64,000 nt of DNA from Alisma plantago-aquatica (GCA_963693085.1 OY856409.1:301396058-301460057), one strand, 5' to 3'. Counted from the stretch's first letter, positions 35,771-47,879 are shown. Notes: generated by a model from the sequence alone, not told the origin. Made by a program: numbers and translations.

Positions 35771-36880
35771 AAATACACAACTGATAATGGTTCGGTTTGA
35801 ATATAAACCCAGACAATACAAATTTGGTAAACCATTAGGTGCATGATTTCAAGATAGTAAGATAGCATTAAAATATGCAAATAAACCTGGTTGCATGCTT
35901 CCTGTTATGTTAATGTGTGTGACTTAACATTTACATGAGTGGGCACATTTTTCTGAGATATTATTAGAAATTCTCAAGTACTATTAATTATCTGTGTTAT
36001 GATTTGTAAGCAACTCTTAATTGAGTTATGCGATGCACAAACCAGGAATTTGGTTAATATGCACGTTCTTCGAGAAATTTCAGATAATTGAAAAATAGTA
36101 CATATGGTTTCTTATAGGTGAAGTAAATTACTCTTATTGATGTAATAAGATGTTCAATTACATGAATTCAGTATGTATGTGCCAAAATTGATTTGAGTTT
36201 GGAATATTTATGAATTTTTAATCTGCCTGCATGCATGATATAAAGATTACTCAGTAAATACAATGATTTTGAATATACTGCTCTTCCAGTTCTAGAATGA
36301 TACCGTATTGTGAATTGAACTACAATCAAACAGATGAGATAACGGAAACCCTTAGAGTAGGGTGTTGCCATGTGACTAGTGAATGAGATAACCCTAAGAG
36401 TAGGGTGTTGGCATGTGATGAATGAATAAGGCAAATGAAACCCTAAGGATAGGGTGTACGATGAATCAAGTATTTTGATATCAATTTTCATTATGAGATG
36501 TGATGATGTTTAACAGTTAAATTGCATGATTTTATTTTAGTACCAAGTTGACGTGCATTCTGTTTATTTAAGAATTTTAGTTTGTCTGCATGTATAGTAT
36601 GATAATTTCTCAGTAATTACCATAATTTGAGATACTGTTATAACAGTTCTACAAAGACAATGTTTTGTGGTTTGATCTGGAATCAGATCAGATGTGTCCT
36701 AGGTTGAAAGGCCAATGCAGATAGTTGATCAGAGAATCAAGAAACTCGAAATCGTGAGAAACCCTTAGAGAAGGTTTTGTGGAAAAACACAACCTAGAGG
36801 AAGCCACAGGGGAAGTTTTGGATTAGATGTGCGTAACAAGTTTCCTTTTCTCTTTTAGGAATTTCGGGACGAAATTCTTA
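35771..36880 (+). repeat. Element 4 3' non-coding region with diverged direct repeats
   Basis: No coding sequence. Two diverged copies of a roughly 150-bp segment lie near 36180-36340 and 36550-36700 (shared words such as CTGCATG and TCAGTAA). Between them, three imperfect copies of an ACCCTTAGAGTAGGGTG-type unit lie at about 36332-36460. Confidence 0.6.
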
Positions 36881-36894
36881 TAAGGGAGGGAGAT
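36881..36894 (+). other. Polypurine tract of element 4
   Basis: TAAGGGAGGGAGAT directly before the LTR start TGTTACGACCC, after the usual TTTCGGGACGAAATTC. Confidence 0.92.
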
Positions 36895-39800
36895 TGTTAC
36901 GACCCATATCAGGGTTAGTCAATAAATACCTCAATTAGCGTGAACCACCTTGATTAGTGTTGAGTATCATATTAAATATCATGGTTAATCAAATAAGTTA
37001 ATATGTGAATCAGTAGTTGAGATTGAATCACCTGAGGCAATTAATGATAATTGCAGTGCTGATTGTTAAGTTAATTGAGTGAGTTAAGTACTGACTGATG
37101 TAATTAGTGATTTGATCATGTGTTACTAGTTAATTAGCATGATTTTGATGCCTCCAGTTGTAGAGAATCGCGTGCTTGAAAAGTTGCAAGAGGAATCACT
37201 CGAATCAGACATTCGAGTCAAACGTAATGATAGTTTTAAGATTTTTGGACCTAGTTGCAATTTTTCTAGTATTGGATCTTTTATTTTCTTTTATTGCTTT
37301 GGGGGTCAGTTACCCCTTTCCTTTATCTCGATCTTCCCGAGCGCAAGCAGAGGGGCGCCAGGGGCAATAGCTCGTTTACGGCAGAGCGACACCAGGGCGA
37401 TTGAGGGGCGATTCTTGCTCCCAACCTTGATCTTGGCTGCGCCCAACTCCACTCTTCTTATCCTTTCCCTTTTCTTCTTCATCCACCTCGCCCTAGGGGC
37501 GCCCGACCTGCTTGAGCAAGCAGCGCCTAACAGAAATGGCGAACTGCAGAGCCGCAATAGCAGCTAATTAGCAGCAGCTTGTCGGCCGTTTAGGGCTTAG
37601 AGGGGCTGCTATGGTGGCGCCCCACCTTCCTCTACCTTCCCTTCCTCTATCTTGGCCAAGTAGTGGCGCCGGACCAGCAAGGGTGACGGCCGTCCAAGCA
37701 AGCCGCAGCAGCAGCTGCGAGGCAAAGAGGCCAGAGGGCAACCGGGCAGAAGTGAAAGGAGTGTAGGTGGCCGATTCTGGGGATTCGTTGAGGTCTTCTT
37801 ACTGCGCCTCGCTCCTCCACCATCATCCTTATCTTCTTCTTCTACCTCACCCATATGTAGCCTATCAACAGAGTATCTAGGGGCGGCACCCCATCTAACA
37901 GCTTCAGCTGCGTGGAACTGCAACCAGCAGTAATGGCTTTAGCCACTATGGGGCACAGCCAACAGCCCGATCCATTGCCTTGGAGGCTGTCCTTGAGGTC
38001 CAGACAATAAACCAACAGCCCTAGTCCTCAATCAGCACCCAACTGAGCTCAATTCCAACATGTACGTGCGAAGTAGAGCTGCTTGCAGCAGCAGGTCCGG
38101 CTAGGGGCAGATTTGCCCAGAAAACACTAAGATAGCGGTGTCCTTGAGTTCGTCCGAGGTTCGTAAGCAAACCAGTAGTTGTTAGTCTTTGATTCAGCTT
38201 TAATCGAGTTCATCTTCAATGAGTTTTCCGTCTCTGCGTAGGTTGCACGGCGTGCAAATCAATTTGCACGGCGTGCAAAGTTACAGGAAGCGAAACGAGT
38301 TTCTGCCCAGGTTGCACGGTGTGCAAATCAGTTTGCACGGCGTGCAAAGTTGCAGAAAAGTAGAACAAAGGTGCACTGAAGGTGCACGGCGTGCAGCCCA
38401 GGTGCACGGCGTGCACGCTGCTGTAAAGGGCAGAATTAGGCGTGTTTGTGGATGTTTTCGGTGGTTACGAACACACCGAAGTGGGTGAGTAGTAGTTCAT
38501 TTAGAAATCATTATTTAACTCAATTTAAATGCTTAATTACTTCTGTATCAGTTAGTATAACTTTTAAACAGTGTAGTACATACAATAGAGTATGTTAGAT
38601 TCATTGGAACTTGAAATACTTGATATGCTTAATGAAAATGATGAAATTTCCTGTATTGTAGTTGCAATGTATTTGTTGATTTAAAAGTAGATGTTTAGCA
38701 TTGAAACTGGATAAATGATACTGAATCATGTTTAAGGATGACAAAGGATATATATGTGCTTCATGTGATATTCAGAATGTGAAATAAGTATGAAATGTGA
38801 TATTCCTGTTTAAAAGATTATATGTTAATCAGTTCATAGACTTAGGTGCCCTAACACCGTAGAACCCCTTTAGATAGATCTGCTTCTTAGGGGTGAAACT
38901 CGTGTTGCAACAATAACTGTGCGGAGTCATGGTGGCACGAGGAAAGAGAACCAGTGTTGCAACAAGAACCGTGCGGAGTCATGGTGGCACTGGGGGAAAT
39001 TATGGGTTATTGCAACAAGAACCGTGCGGAGTCATGGTGGTAACCCAGTGAGACTCTCCGCCTGTGTGCTCAGGTTAGTGAGGAGGAGTCTAGAGTACTC
39101 AGAGTAGTGCTTTGAGGCCGGTGAGCCTGTGGGTCCTGTGGTAGAACAGGGCTGGCGTCAGACTTAGCATTTCCCGGGTGTGTCGCTAAGTCTTGTACGG
39201 TGGGATCGTAGTTCACTACGGATCTTCATATGCAGAGTACACTGCATATGATTACGGCATAATAAAAATAAAAATATGAATCACATAGGATTGCAGTAAA
39301 TTTAATATGTTAAGAGATTTGAACTTCTATGCCAATTCTCTATAATTGTTTAATTGTTTAAGACATCTGATGTTGCGTAGAAATGAGATAGTTATCTGTA
39401 AATCTGCTGTGTCATTAGAACTGCCCTGTTTAATATTGCATTTATGCTTTATTTCAATTTTATATAATTGATGAGTTGTTTAGTGATAGCTAAATGAAAG
39501 GCTATTCACTAAGCGAGTAGGCTCATACCTCTACTCAAAACATTTTCAGGTCATCATCAGCAGCAGGAATCTGAAGGATCTTTTCATCCTAACGCTTAGT
39601 CTGTAGAAGGTATACGTAGTTAGCAGTTAGAGGTCTCTTAGTCCTTTCCCCTCGATCTTTGGGACATGGTGTGGGTGAGAGAGAATGTGTATAAAGATGT
39701 AAATTAACTGTTATGCTTTATTTTATGTCGAACAATGTAATATGTTGTAGACGCTGTTTATATTGCTAGTCAGTTTAATAAAAATGCTTCCGCAGTTTGT

Positions 39801-39946
39801 TTAGATTTAGTTTACAACATAAATCAGGTTAACTTTTAATGTCTTTAAAAATGTTTTAAAAGCTTTGAGTGGTTTGGCTTGTGTGTAATCCCTCCGTCGC
39901 GCCCTAATCTCGTGATTTGTGGGTAATGCGAGATCGGGGTGTGACA
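36895..39946 (+). repeat. Element 4, 3' LTR
   Basis: It is 3052 bp, TGTTACGACCC to GGTGTGACA. It matches 29978-32997 apart from scattered substitutions, an 11-bp insertion near 37399 and one extra 21-bp motif unit near 38258. GC-rich block at about 37320-38480. Confidence 0.95.
38241..38420. repeat. Cluster of GCACGGCGTGC near-palindromes, right LTR of element 4
   Basis: Six copies, one more than in the left LTR; one has mutated to GCACGGTGTGC. Confidence 0.9.
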
Positions 39947-39951
39947 AGAAT
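39947..39951. other. Target-site duplication of element 4, right copy
   Basis: AGAAT, identical to 29973-29977. Confidence 0.95.
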
Positions 39952-42900
39952 AGAGCTCTCCTAAAGTTGATAAAGGAGAAATATGAAAACATCTTGAACC
40001 ACAAGACACCAGAAGAGTCTGAAGAGTCCTAAGGGACTACAAGGATAGAAAATTCTGAGTATATGTCATCTGAGGAAGAACCCAAAGCAAAGGGTAAACA
40101 CCAGATGCAATCCAAGGATGCTAAAGAAATCAAGAAGAGGAAGCTGGCAGTTGACGGTGACTCCAAGATCCCAGGACAAGAGGCCGACTCTAGTATGTCA
40201 AGGAAGGAACTGCAGGCAATGCCAATAGAAAATTGGAAATGTTCACACCAAGAGACCAGGTGCACCAGCCGCACTTCAATCTGATCATGAAAACCAAATG
40301 TTTTAAGCCAACAAGGTAGTTGGACGTCGAGGACTTCAGGAAGATGGGGATCTACAATATGGTCATTAAATTTCTAGATGGAGTCAACTTGCACACTTTG
40401 TGTATGACTGAGGTTCCATCACTGATAGAGATTACAAAAAATTCATGTCATCGCTCAAGAAACACCCGATCAACGATATTGAATGCAAGAAATCTGGTGA
40501 GGAGTTCAAACTGGAGGTGAGGATTGGAGGTAGAGATCATATGATCACTGAGGCTATCATGAACACTATGTTCACCAAGACAATAGACTAAGATCAAGTC
40601 TGCTCAGCTACGTCTGGTGAAAAGGAAGTGGTGGGCTATAATAGCCATAGAATGTGGGAGAAGCTCATAGGAGAACTCAAGCATATTCTGAAGTACTCTA
40701 AAGCAACACTCATCACTTCCTACTTTATTAGGATAATATAGAAGATAACCATGAACACAATATTTACAAGATATGAAACTGGGGGTGGGGTGGGGTGTCT
40801 AAGGGAGACCTATTCCTAATATGGTCTATGTTGAATGAGAAAGTAGTGAATATCAAAAGACTGCTGATAGACATAGTGTCAGCTATCTTAGGATCAGAGG
40901 CAAAGAGGACCAAAGAATTCTGCATGGGAAGCCACATAACTCACATTGCATATAAATTCCTAGATGTTGATCAAATGCAGAGATATAAGCCCACCAAAGG
41001 ACATTCTAAGATAGACAACAAGTTCTTGGTAAACATTGGTATTTTAGTACAGAAAGGCAACAAATTATTCTATAAACAAAACTTCTACAAACTCCTACTA
41101 CCCCTACCATAAATGGCATATTACGACGCCCCCAAGCTACAACCTACCGAGGATGAAATAAATAGGATGCACTCAAGTGCAATCATAAGGGTTGCAGACC
41201 CACCATCACCAGCCAACATCGAACACAGACCGGAACCAGAACCAGAAGCGGAACAGTTAAAGCCAGAGAAGAGAAAGAAACTAGAAATCCAACAACGCAA
41301 GGTCGTAGGGTCAAAAAATGCAATCTCCTCAAGGCCATCAAAGAAATAAAGAAGGTGCAGAGCAACCATCCTTGGAAAACCAACCTAGCATAACGATGAA
41401 GGGTTTTTCACTCCACCTTCCCCTCCCCATGTGATGGTGATAATACCTAAGAAGACCGCCATGTTGAGCGTGCCTTCTAACACACAAGAAAAGGCCCCTG
41501 AGGTGATGAAAGGACCGAGCCATGTTCATGAGGAACCCAAGAAGACCACCCCAGCACCTCCTACAGCAAAGGCGGTGCCTGAGGTACCCGTGCAGCCTGA
41601 AGCAATAGTCGCCGTGTAAGAAATAGATAATAAACAAGGAGCAGGTGCAACACGGGATAGTGAGTAAGAAGACCCCACTTAGCCTTCACAACAAATCCCC
41701 AAAGCAGCAACCACACCACTAAAAATGTATACAACAGAACAACAACAACCATCGACGTTTGGTGATGTTTTTGGGTGTTGATTCAATGCCAAGTGGGCAC
41801 AAGTACAAAACTATTCTGAAGACAATTTGCATATAAATTCTAGCTTGCACGTGCTAGCCACACAAGTACAAGGTTTAGATGCAAGAAGATGCCTCTCCTT
41901 GATTTCATGCGTGAAGTCATGGAAGTCATCAAACCAATGACATAAGAGATGGCCAATCTTCAAAAAGAGAGGGAGATAATATGAGATGAAAAAGAAATGA
42001 TGCACATGGGATATGATGAAGTGTTGCAAGATCTAAACAACAAACACCAATGTTTAGAGGTCGAGCAAAAGGAGATGGAAATAGAATGCCAGGAACTAGA
42101 AGAGTGGCAAGCAAGAAAGAGGTCAAGGCACATGACAAGCCCCTCCCCTTCTCAATATTCTTTGAGCCCATCCAACCCAGATGGTTATAATGACAAAGAA
42201 GCAGGTGTGCTACCATAAAATAAGGAAGAAAGTGCTAATGTACAAAGAGAGCAGCTAGAGGGAGCTACCAAGGAGAAGGAACAACCATCCCCTAGGGAGC
42301 TAGAAGCATCCAAAAGACTCAACAACAACAATGTCATGAAGGGGTTGGACTTAAATATTCAATCCGCTAAGACCGAAGAAAATATCATATCAAAACCTAC
42401 AGAAACTATAGTTGGAGAGGAGGAAGGAGAAAATATGTCATCCTCATTTGACACAACATTAGTCACCAAGTTCCTAAAAGGTATAGATGCCAATTTGAAC
42501 ATTGAAGACTACCTCCTTCAGGAATCCGTCCAAAATGAGCTCAATGACATCGTATATGACGGTAAAATGGCAGACACACTTGAAAAACTTAACAGAGAAG
42601 TGCTTGAGTTACCGATAGTGGCGAATAATCTCATAGAAGAATCTATTAAAGAAATTACTACTAACAAAAAAAATCAAGCATAGGCAAGTGAGAAGAAGAT
42701 TACTGAAGACCCTGCCTTAACTTCTATTGCACCAACCACAAATACAGACCAGGATGATGAAGGAACCTCAGATAATGATGAAGGTGATGCCAACCCCTTC
42801 TGTGTGGATGCACCTAAAAGGGGACTGAGTTCACCAATTGAGTAAATAGAAGTAGCAACCGCACCCCCTCTTCCCTGCAAATTTGTCAAAATGGATATGT

Positions 42901-43040
42901 CAACACTCTCCAGAATTACATGTAGAGATGTCCATGTCCCTGCAAACATATTAGATGACAACCTCCCAGACATAAACACCCTCTATAACCACAAAGGGAG
43001 ATCTATGAATAGAGGACACTTTAAGGATATATTTATAAAA
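39952..43040 (+). pseudogene. Element A second ORF, central part (Athila ORF-1/env-like region, degenerate)
   Basis: The coiled coil continues from before element 4. Segment 40063-40240 is charged. From about 40300 come LDVEDFRKMGIYNMVIKFLD, EEFKLEVRIGGRDHMITEAI and MNTMFTKTID; at 40795-41110 IKRLLIDIVSAILGSEAKR, CMGSHITHIAYKFLDVDQM and the end LLLPLP. This block resembles the conserved domain of the plant retrotransposon family called ATHILA ORF-1 or env-like, with the ..ITHIA.. motif also seen in element C (near 61480). A long low-complexity region follows, Pro/Glu/Lys-rich (41113-41620) then acidic (42336-42780). The frame is broken many times. I cannot assign a function. Confidence 0.55.
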
Positions 43041-43625
43041 TGAGCATGGGTACATTAAAGGCTATTCAAGGTGCTTTGTGCTACACTCCTAGAAGAATTT
43101 CTACATCCTAATAAAATACAGCCAGTTTTCAATGGTGCAACTCATCTTGCTAGAATGATGTATGAAGAGGATTATAAATTTGAAACTATGAAAGAAATGC
43201 AGGATACAGTCATGAGGGGAGAACTAAGTTTGTCACCTTGCCAATCTGAACTGTAAAACATTGGGTGATGGTTGTCGTAGACTTATATGATAGGTGTATG
43301 ATTGTCTACAACTAGTGTGCCAACGAGCTACAAGGAACCTCGATGATCTTCAGAAACAAGGAGGTGTGTGACATTCTGAAGGTACCCCTTCATCTCCAAC
43401 ATGTTATCCACTTAGTAGGAAACTGACACAAACCTAACTAGAAGAATTTCTCTATAACCATCAAAGTCCCTCAAGAGGAGCCAGTCATAGGAGATTGTGC
43501 CTTTGTAGTTCTACAAATGATTGAAGCTATAAACAAAGGTGTTCCTTTAGAAGACCTTTATCTAGAAGACCTACATGGCTTGCGGGGTACCTATGCCATT
43601 GAAGTTATATATGATCGGTGATGCT
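43041..43625 (+). pseudogene. Element A second ORF: first Ulp1-like (C48) cysteine peptidase module
   Basis: Proteins of this fold cleave SUMO-type conjugates, using a His-Asp-Cys triad. Here VKHWVMVVVDLYDRCMIVYN has the His-Trp of the active site (His codon 43259-43261) followed at the right distance by the YN position where Asp is usual. VPQEEPVIGDCAFVVLQMIE has an upstream Gln and the catalytic Cys in GDC (codon 43496-43498). Stops lie just before and after the His block. Upstream, ATLLEEFLHP and ATHLARMMYEEDYKFETM cannot be assigned. The call rests on motif order and spacing only. Confidence 0.6.
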
Positions 43626-44059
43626 TCAAGAACCCCGCAATGCCGCCCAATGTTGTACCACATAGGCTGCACACTAGCATCCCTTTACTAGAAAAGAAGG
43701 CATGGCGTGAGCAGATTTAGACCTTGTGGAATTACTCTTATGACCGAGATAGGGCTTCTGCATGGAAGGAAGGGTGGCCTATAGATAAGACCAAGCTGAA
43801 GCCAAACTGGAGGAGCAACAACATCCAAAGGCAGCTAAAAGTGATAACTACAGTAGCTGTAGAAAAAAACAAGAAGCACTGACTGAAGATCACACTGAGG
43901 AAGGCGAGATCGATGAAAAGGAGCTGCATGAGATATGCCCAGATGGGCCGACAGGGGTGATAGAGCCTAATTTGCAAGACTTCAATAGATGGTCTTGAAA
44001 AAATCTATCACGTGAGTCTCTTCTATTGATAATGAATTGTCTGAAGGAGGGTGATACTG
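43626..44059 (+). pseudogene. Linker between the two Ulp1-like modules of element A
   Basis: Shifted coding remnants with charged, low-complexity composition (KTKLKPNWRSNNIQRQLK; EEGEIDEKELHEICPDG). No domain recognised. Confidence 0.4.
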
Positions 44060-44585
44060 TGGCAGAAGTAATCTTTGAATGAGATGACATATGTGTACTA
44101 AAAGATGACCTCCACAAAACCTTGAAAATGGGGGATACCTTTCAGTGAGCTCTATATTTGCTTATCAATCATTGTTGGGGGATAACATGACTAGTGTGCA
44201 CATGGCATACTTCTTTCTTGCTGACGACATACTCCAGGACAAGAAATTAGGTGAAAAAGAGCGCCTACAGCTACGCCTGACAAACTCTCTTCCAGACTAT
44301 ATATTCATGCCCATCCTACATGATAATCATTGGACTCTTCTCGTAGTAAATGTCATAGAAAGGATTGTAGTTTTATATAATAGCTCAGATTCAGTATTCA
44401 CACTGAAGAAACACACCAATATGACTACTGTGAAGACACCTACAGAAGAAAAAGAAACTACATGCATCAAAGCAATCATAGAGTTGATCTGTAATCAATT
44501 AAAAGGATACACAAATGCAAAGGGAAAGATTCCAAAAAGACACAATTCTGCCACAATAGTCCCCAATGTTGCATTTGTCAAATGA
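44060..44585 (+). pseudogene. Element A second ORF: second Ulp1-like (C48) module, catalytic Cys replaced by Val
   Basis: ICVLKDDLHKTLKMGDTF leads, after a break, into AYQSLLGDNMTSVHMAYFFL, which fits the helix region at the start of Ulp1 domains (usually W(L)-D--V(I)NAY---L). LPDYIFMPILHDNHWTLLVV with NVIERIVVLYNSSDS carries the His-Trp block and the YNS position. The segment IVPNVAFVK sits where the first module has IGDCAFVVL, so the Cys is a Val (GTT, 44568-44570). The open frame is 146 codons. The two modules look like a tandem duplication with decay of the second active site. Confidence 0.65.
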
Positions 44586-45970
44586 CTATAGATTCTATTT
44601 CCTGGCTTGGATGACGGCCTTGGCCCTGCATAATACAAAAGTTAAAAGCATTCAACATGAAAACTATCATGTGCTCTGAGGAGTATATGCCAACATTCCA
44701 CTACAATGAAAATGGGCTGTATTTGAATGCCAATAGAAATAAATCATGCATGTTTATATCTAAACCTTCATCTTTGACACTCCGGGATAAAGTGAATGAT
44801 AATTTTAGGGGAGGAGTTATAAATGGGAATGAGTGGTATAATTTTGCTAAATTTTAAATTCCAATTTCAAAAAATCTTGTACAGACTCTTACCTTACTTC
44901 ACTCTTAGTTTTTAGAAAATTTAAAAATTTTGAAAAATTTCAAACTATAGTTCACAATTTTTGCACCTTCAAAGATTATTCAATAACTTCATTCTTAGAC
45001 TTGTTTGTCCTCCTACTACCTTTTAGCATAATCGTCTCTAGAGTGATGCAAATGAGCTACCAATCTACATAAAAGAAAAAGACATAACAATATGATCGTA
45101 TTCCACTCTTACAGTAAAATGTTGTGTAAAGCAGAAGAACACCCCTGAATCTGTGTAACCCCAAGAAATAAGGAAGACTTTACCAGTCACACTCCTTATC
45201 AATCTTCCTAGCCTGACAGTACTAGATAGAAAGTCTACATCTCCCACAAGAAGGAAACAACTACCCATTCTAGTTTTAATTATCCCCCCTCTGGGATGAA
45301 AAGAGACTTGGCCACCCAGAAATCCTACCAACCCCTTTCCCAAGCCTGAGAGTAGAATGAAAAGCCAAAAAGAAAAAAATCATGAGAGTTGTGCCTAAAA
45401 AGATGCCAAAGGATTCCACAAGGCCGGTGTATTTCTGCACTCATGAATGTAGATATGTCATGCCTGAAAGTATAATCTTGAAGCCAAGTTATACCCACCT
45501 GTATTCCAAAGAAAAAACTCATACAACCACCTGACACTACATCAGGGCCCACTTTTGAAACATTGTCTTTATGACAACCCATGGTTGAGGGAGACTGAGG
45601 AGTGTAGAAAAATACTAAAAGCCTAACCTACCCAAGAACGATAGCTTAGGTGCAACCAAAATTAAAGTAGGGTGTGAAAGCTACCTCTTGCTGGAACCAT
45701 TTACAAGTATAGCCAGAAACCAAGGGCAGGAAGGTCATTGCAAAGGAGACTCCTTTACTATAAAAGGTAGTGGCTAGGGTACAAAGTCATGCAACTCTAG
45801 AAATAAAGGGGGAGTTTGAAGTTTAGGAAGTGAACCAAGCTTGTCACAAATCTTTTTCTATAAGGATGGAATAACTTTGTAATAGTGTATTCATAAAAAG
45901 AGAAAATGTCTATAGTCCATCACTCAATGGTTTGATTCTATATATTATCCTGAGGACAGGCTAGACTCTA
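44586..45970 (+). other. Element A 3' region, no recognised coding sequence
   Basis: A short open stretch (44657-44857) directly follows the Ulp1-like module and may be its remnant C-terminus. The rest is AT-rich and non-coding up to the polypurine tract. Minus-strand open frames at 45065-45582 show no domain. Confidence 0.5.
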
Positions 45971-45983
45971 AGTTTGGGGGAGT
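45971..45983 (+). other. Polypurine tract of element A
   Basis: AGTTTGGGGGAGT directly before TGATAACATGTC, the inferred start of the 3' LTR. Confidence 0.65.
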
Positions 45984-46125
45984 TGATAACATGTCATTGT
46001 GTGAACTTTTTACTCATGTTTTATTTCCATTTTGACATCCCTATTATGGATTTTCCTATCTACTTTGATGTCTTTGAACAAAATTTGATTTTACTTAATA
46101 TCCTTCCCTGTATTCATTCATACTC

Positions 46126-46680
46126 ATCATAAGTCATGACCACGACATCATCTCAACCACAATGGTCCATGGATGTCTCACCTGAGACCAATCCAATGAT
46201 TAGTAGTTAGTCATCATGATCATGACACTATATCAGGAGTCTCTAAATTTACCAACCACGACCCCTGTCATGACCGAGAAGAGACATCGCGATCGTGATG
46301 AGTGGTTTTGATCAAGAGAGTTATCACGACCGCAAGCGTCACTGTGATGGAGATTCCACCTCGATTGGGATTGAGATATGAGTCGTGACCGTGACAGAGA
46401 ACTTATCATAAGTCACAACCATGACATCATCTCAACCACAATGGTCTATGGATGTCTCACCCGAGATAGATCTGATGATCAGCAGTTAGTCGCCACCACC
46501 ATGACACTGCAACAAGAGTCTCTACATTTACCAACCATGACCCCAGTCATGATCGAGAAGAGACATCATGACCACGATGAGTGGTTTTGATCAAGAGGAG
46601 TTGTCACGACCATGATGAGGATCACTGCAACTGAGATGCCACCTTGATCATGACTAAAATATGAGTCACGAGCATGATAG
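46126..46680. repeat. Two-copy 279-bp tandem repeat in the U3 of element A
   Basis: Copies start at 46126 and 46405 (ATCATAAGTCA...). Both are full of GTCATGACC / CACGAC / TCGTGA words, including ATCGCGATCGTGAT near 46287. They end about 25 bp upstream of the TATA box. Confidence 0.85.
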
Positions 46681-46704
46681 AGAGTTAAGTCAGTGGGCAT
46701 CGTC

Positions 46705-46713
46705 TATAAAAAG
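46705..46713 (+). promoter_or_regulatory. TATA box of the element A LTR
   Basis: TATAAAAAG, right after the 279-bp repeats and before a purine-rich leader. Confidence 0.55.
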
Positions 46714-47879
46714 GCCCCAACCTCATGTACAAAGGGAGGGGAGTCAAGAGAAACAAAGTGTTGCACAACTCTAGAGCCATCCTTGTTCATCTCCATTGGT
46801 CTTGGATCTCCAAATTTGAAAGATGGAGGAGAGAGAAGACCCACCATCCTCTTCTTTGAGAGAAGGAGTTTCCATCTTACACGCCCATACTAGATCTAGA
46901 TCTAAAGAAGTATTGTTTGTGTATTGCCTCCTCCCTTCTTTAGATCTATCATCTCCCTCACATTGTACCTTCCCCCTCTTCATTATTCTTGATGTATCTA
47001 CACTTTTGTAACGTCGTTATGATGCCCGTTAACATGTGTGGCTAAACATCTATCTTGGGTTGGGAGTAGCCACTAAGGCTCTCCCAAAATGTATATACTT
47101 GCATCCTTTTGAATATATATACTCGTAGTAAAGATTATCTCCATACTCTTGTTCTTAATGCTTCACTTGCATGATTAACTACCATATTGTGATGCATGAT
47201 TGTTAATGCCTTGAAAGAGTAGTATTAATGTTATCTAGGTGTTATGGAGTTGTATGAATGCATGAAAATGTTGGAGTGCTAAAGCTAATAATCATATTGT
47301 TTGATTTGTGATTTTTTTTTACCATATCGAGAGAGAGACAACCTTATAATCTAGATCTATCCTAAGATTGAGAGGGGAGGGAATAGACACATATGATGAT
47401 TTCTTGTAATCTTGCTAAGGGTATACAAAGGGGTGTGAGTAATGCATGTTGGTGGGAAATCTTAGTAGGTGAAACCCAATCTGAGTTCCCGTCCATACTT
47501 TGGTTACATATTTCTTCTTTGATCTTACCCTCTTGGTTTGTTTCTTTTCCTTTGCAATAAATATTTTGTTTGGAGTGTCTTCGTTCCTTAGGGAATACCA
47601 TCTTAATGTACCTCTTCATTTGGTGTATTTGGATATAAGTCTCTATGTTCCTAACACTTACCAACCTTATCCCTCTGGTTTGACCCTGATCTACTACATC
47701 AGACCCCGTATAATAGTTGTGGGTGCCTAAGTGTTGGGTTATAAATCTAAGAGTCTGACTACTCTATATCTTCTCCATTTTGGATGTCTGATTTAGGTCG
47801 GTCACTAAGAATGATCTCAACCCAAAGGATGAGATGCATTATGATTTGGTGGTATAATATATGAGATATATACATCTGT

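Larger units (their letters stand above)
29978..39946 (+). mobile_element. Element 4: young, coding-deficient Ty3-type retrotransposon
   Basis: Two 3.0 kb LTRs (29978-32997 and 36895-39946) differ by roughly 45-50 substitutions plus two indels (11 and 21 bp), about 1.6% by my count. A perfect AGAAT duplication (29973-29977 and 39947-39951) brackets it. The primer binding site and polypurine tract are intact. The 3.9 kb interior keeps only a gag start, part of RNase H and part of integrase. So it inserted recently although it could not encode its own machinery. It splits the second ORF of element A. Confidence 0.95.
11103..47750 (+). mobile_element. Element A: Athila-type Ty3 retrotransposon in three pieces (right boundary approximate)
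   Basis: The pieces 11103-12916, 26313-29977 and 39952 to about 47750 follow one another as parts of one plus-strand element: protease, RT, RNase H, integrase, spacer, second ORF, polypurine tract, LTR. The reading frame continues in phase on the far side of the insertions at 12917-26307 and 29978-39946. Its 5' LTR and gag lie left of the window or were lost. Assignment to Athila rests on the protease (DLGAS), the RT and integrase wording, and the presence of a second ORF after pol. Whether the second ORF belongs to the same original element is an inference from order and strand. Confidence 0.8.
45984..47750 (+). repeat. Element A 3' LTR (start clear, end approximate)
   Basis: It begins TGATAACATG after the polypurine tract. 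It has a two-copy 279-bp repeat (46126-46680), then TATAAAAAGG (46705-46713) and a leader-like region with polyadenylation-type AT-rich sequence beyond 47000. No second LTR is in the window to fix the right end, and I found no target-site duplication. Nothing coding is visible in 47000-47880. Confidence 0.5.

Noticed and set aside
43041..44590. A Mutator-like transposon carrying a Ulp1 gene inserted in element A
   Set aside because: No terminal inverted repeats or 9-bp duplication seen around it, and the coding style runs on from the second ORF; not fully excluded.
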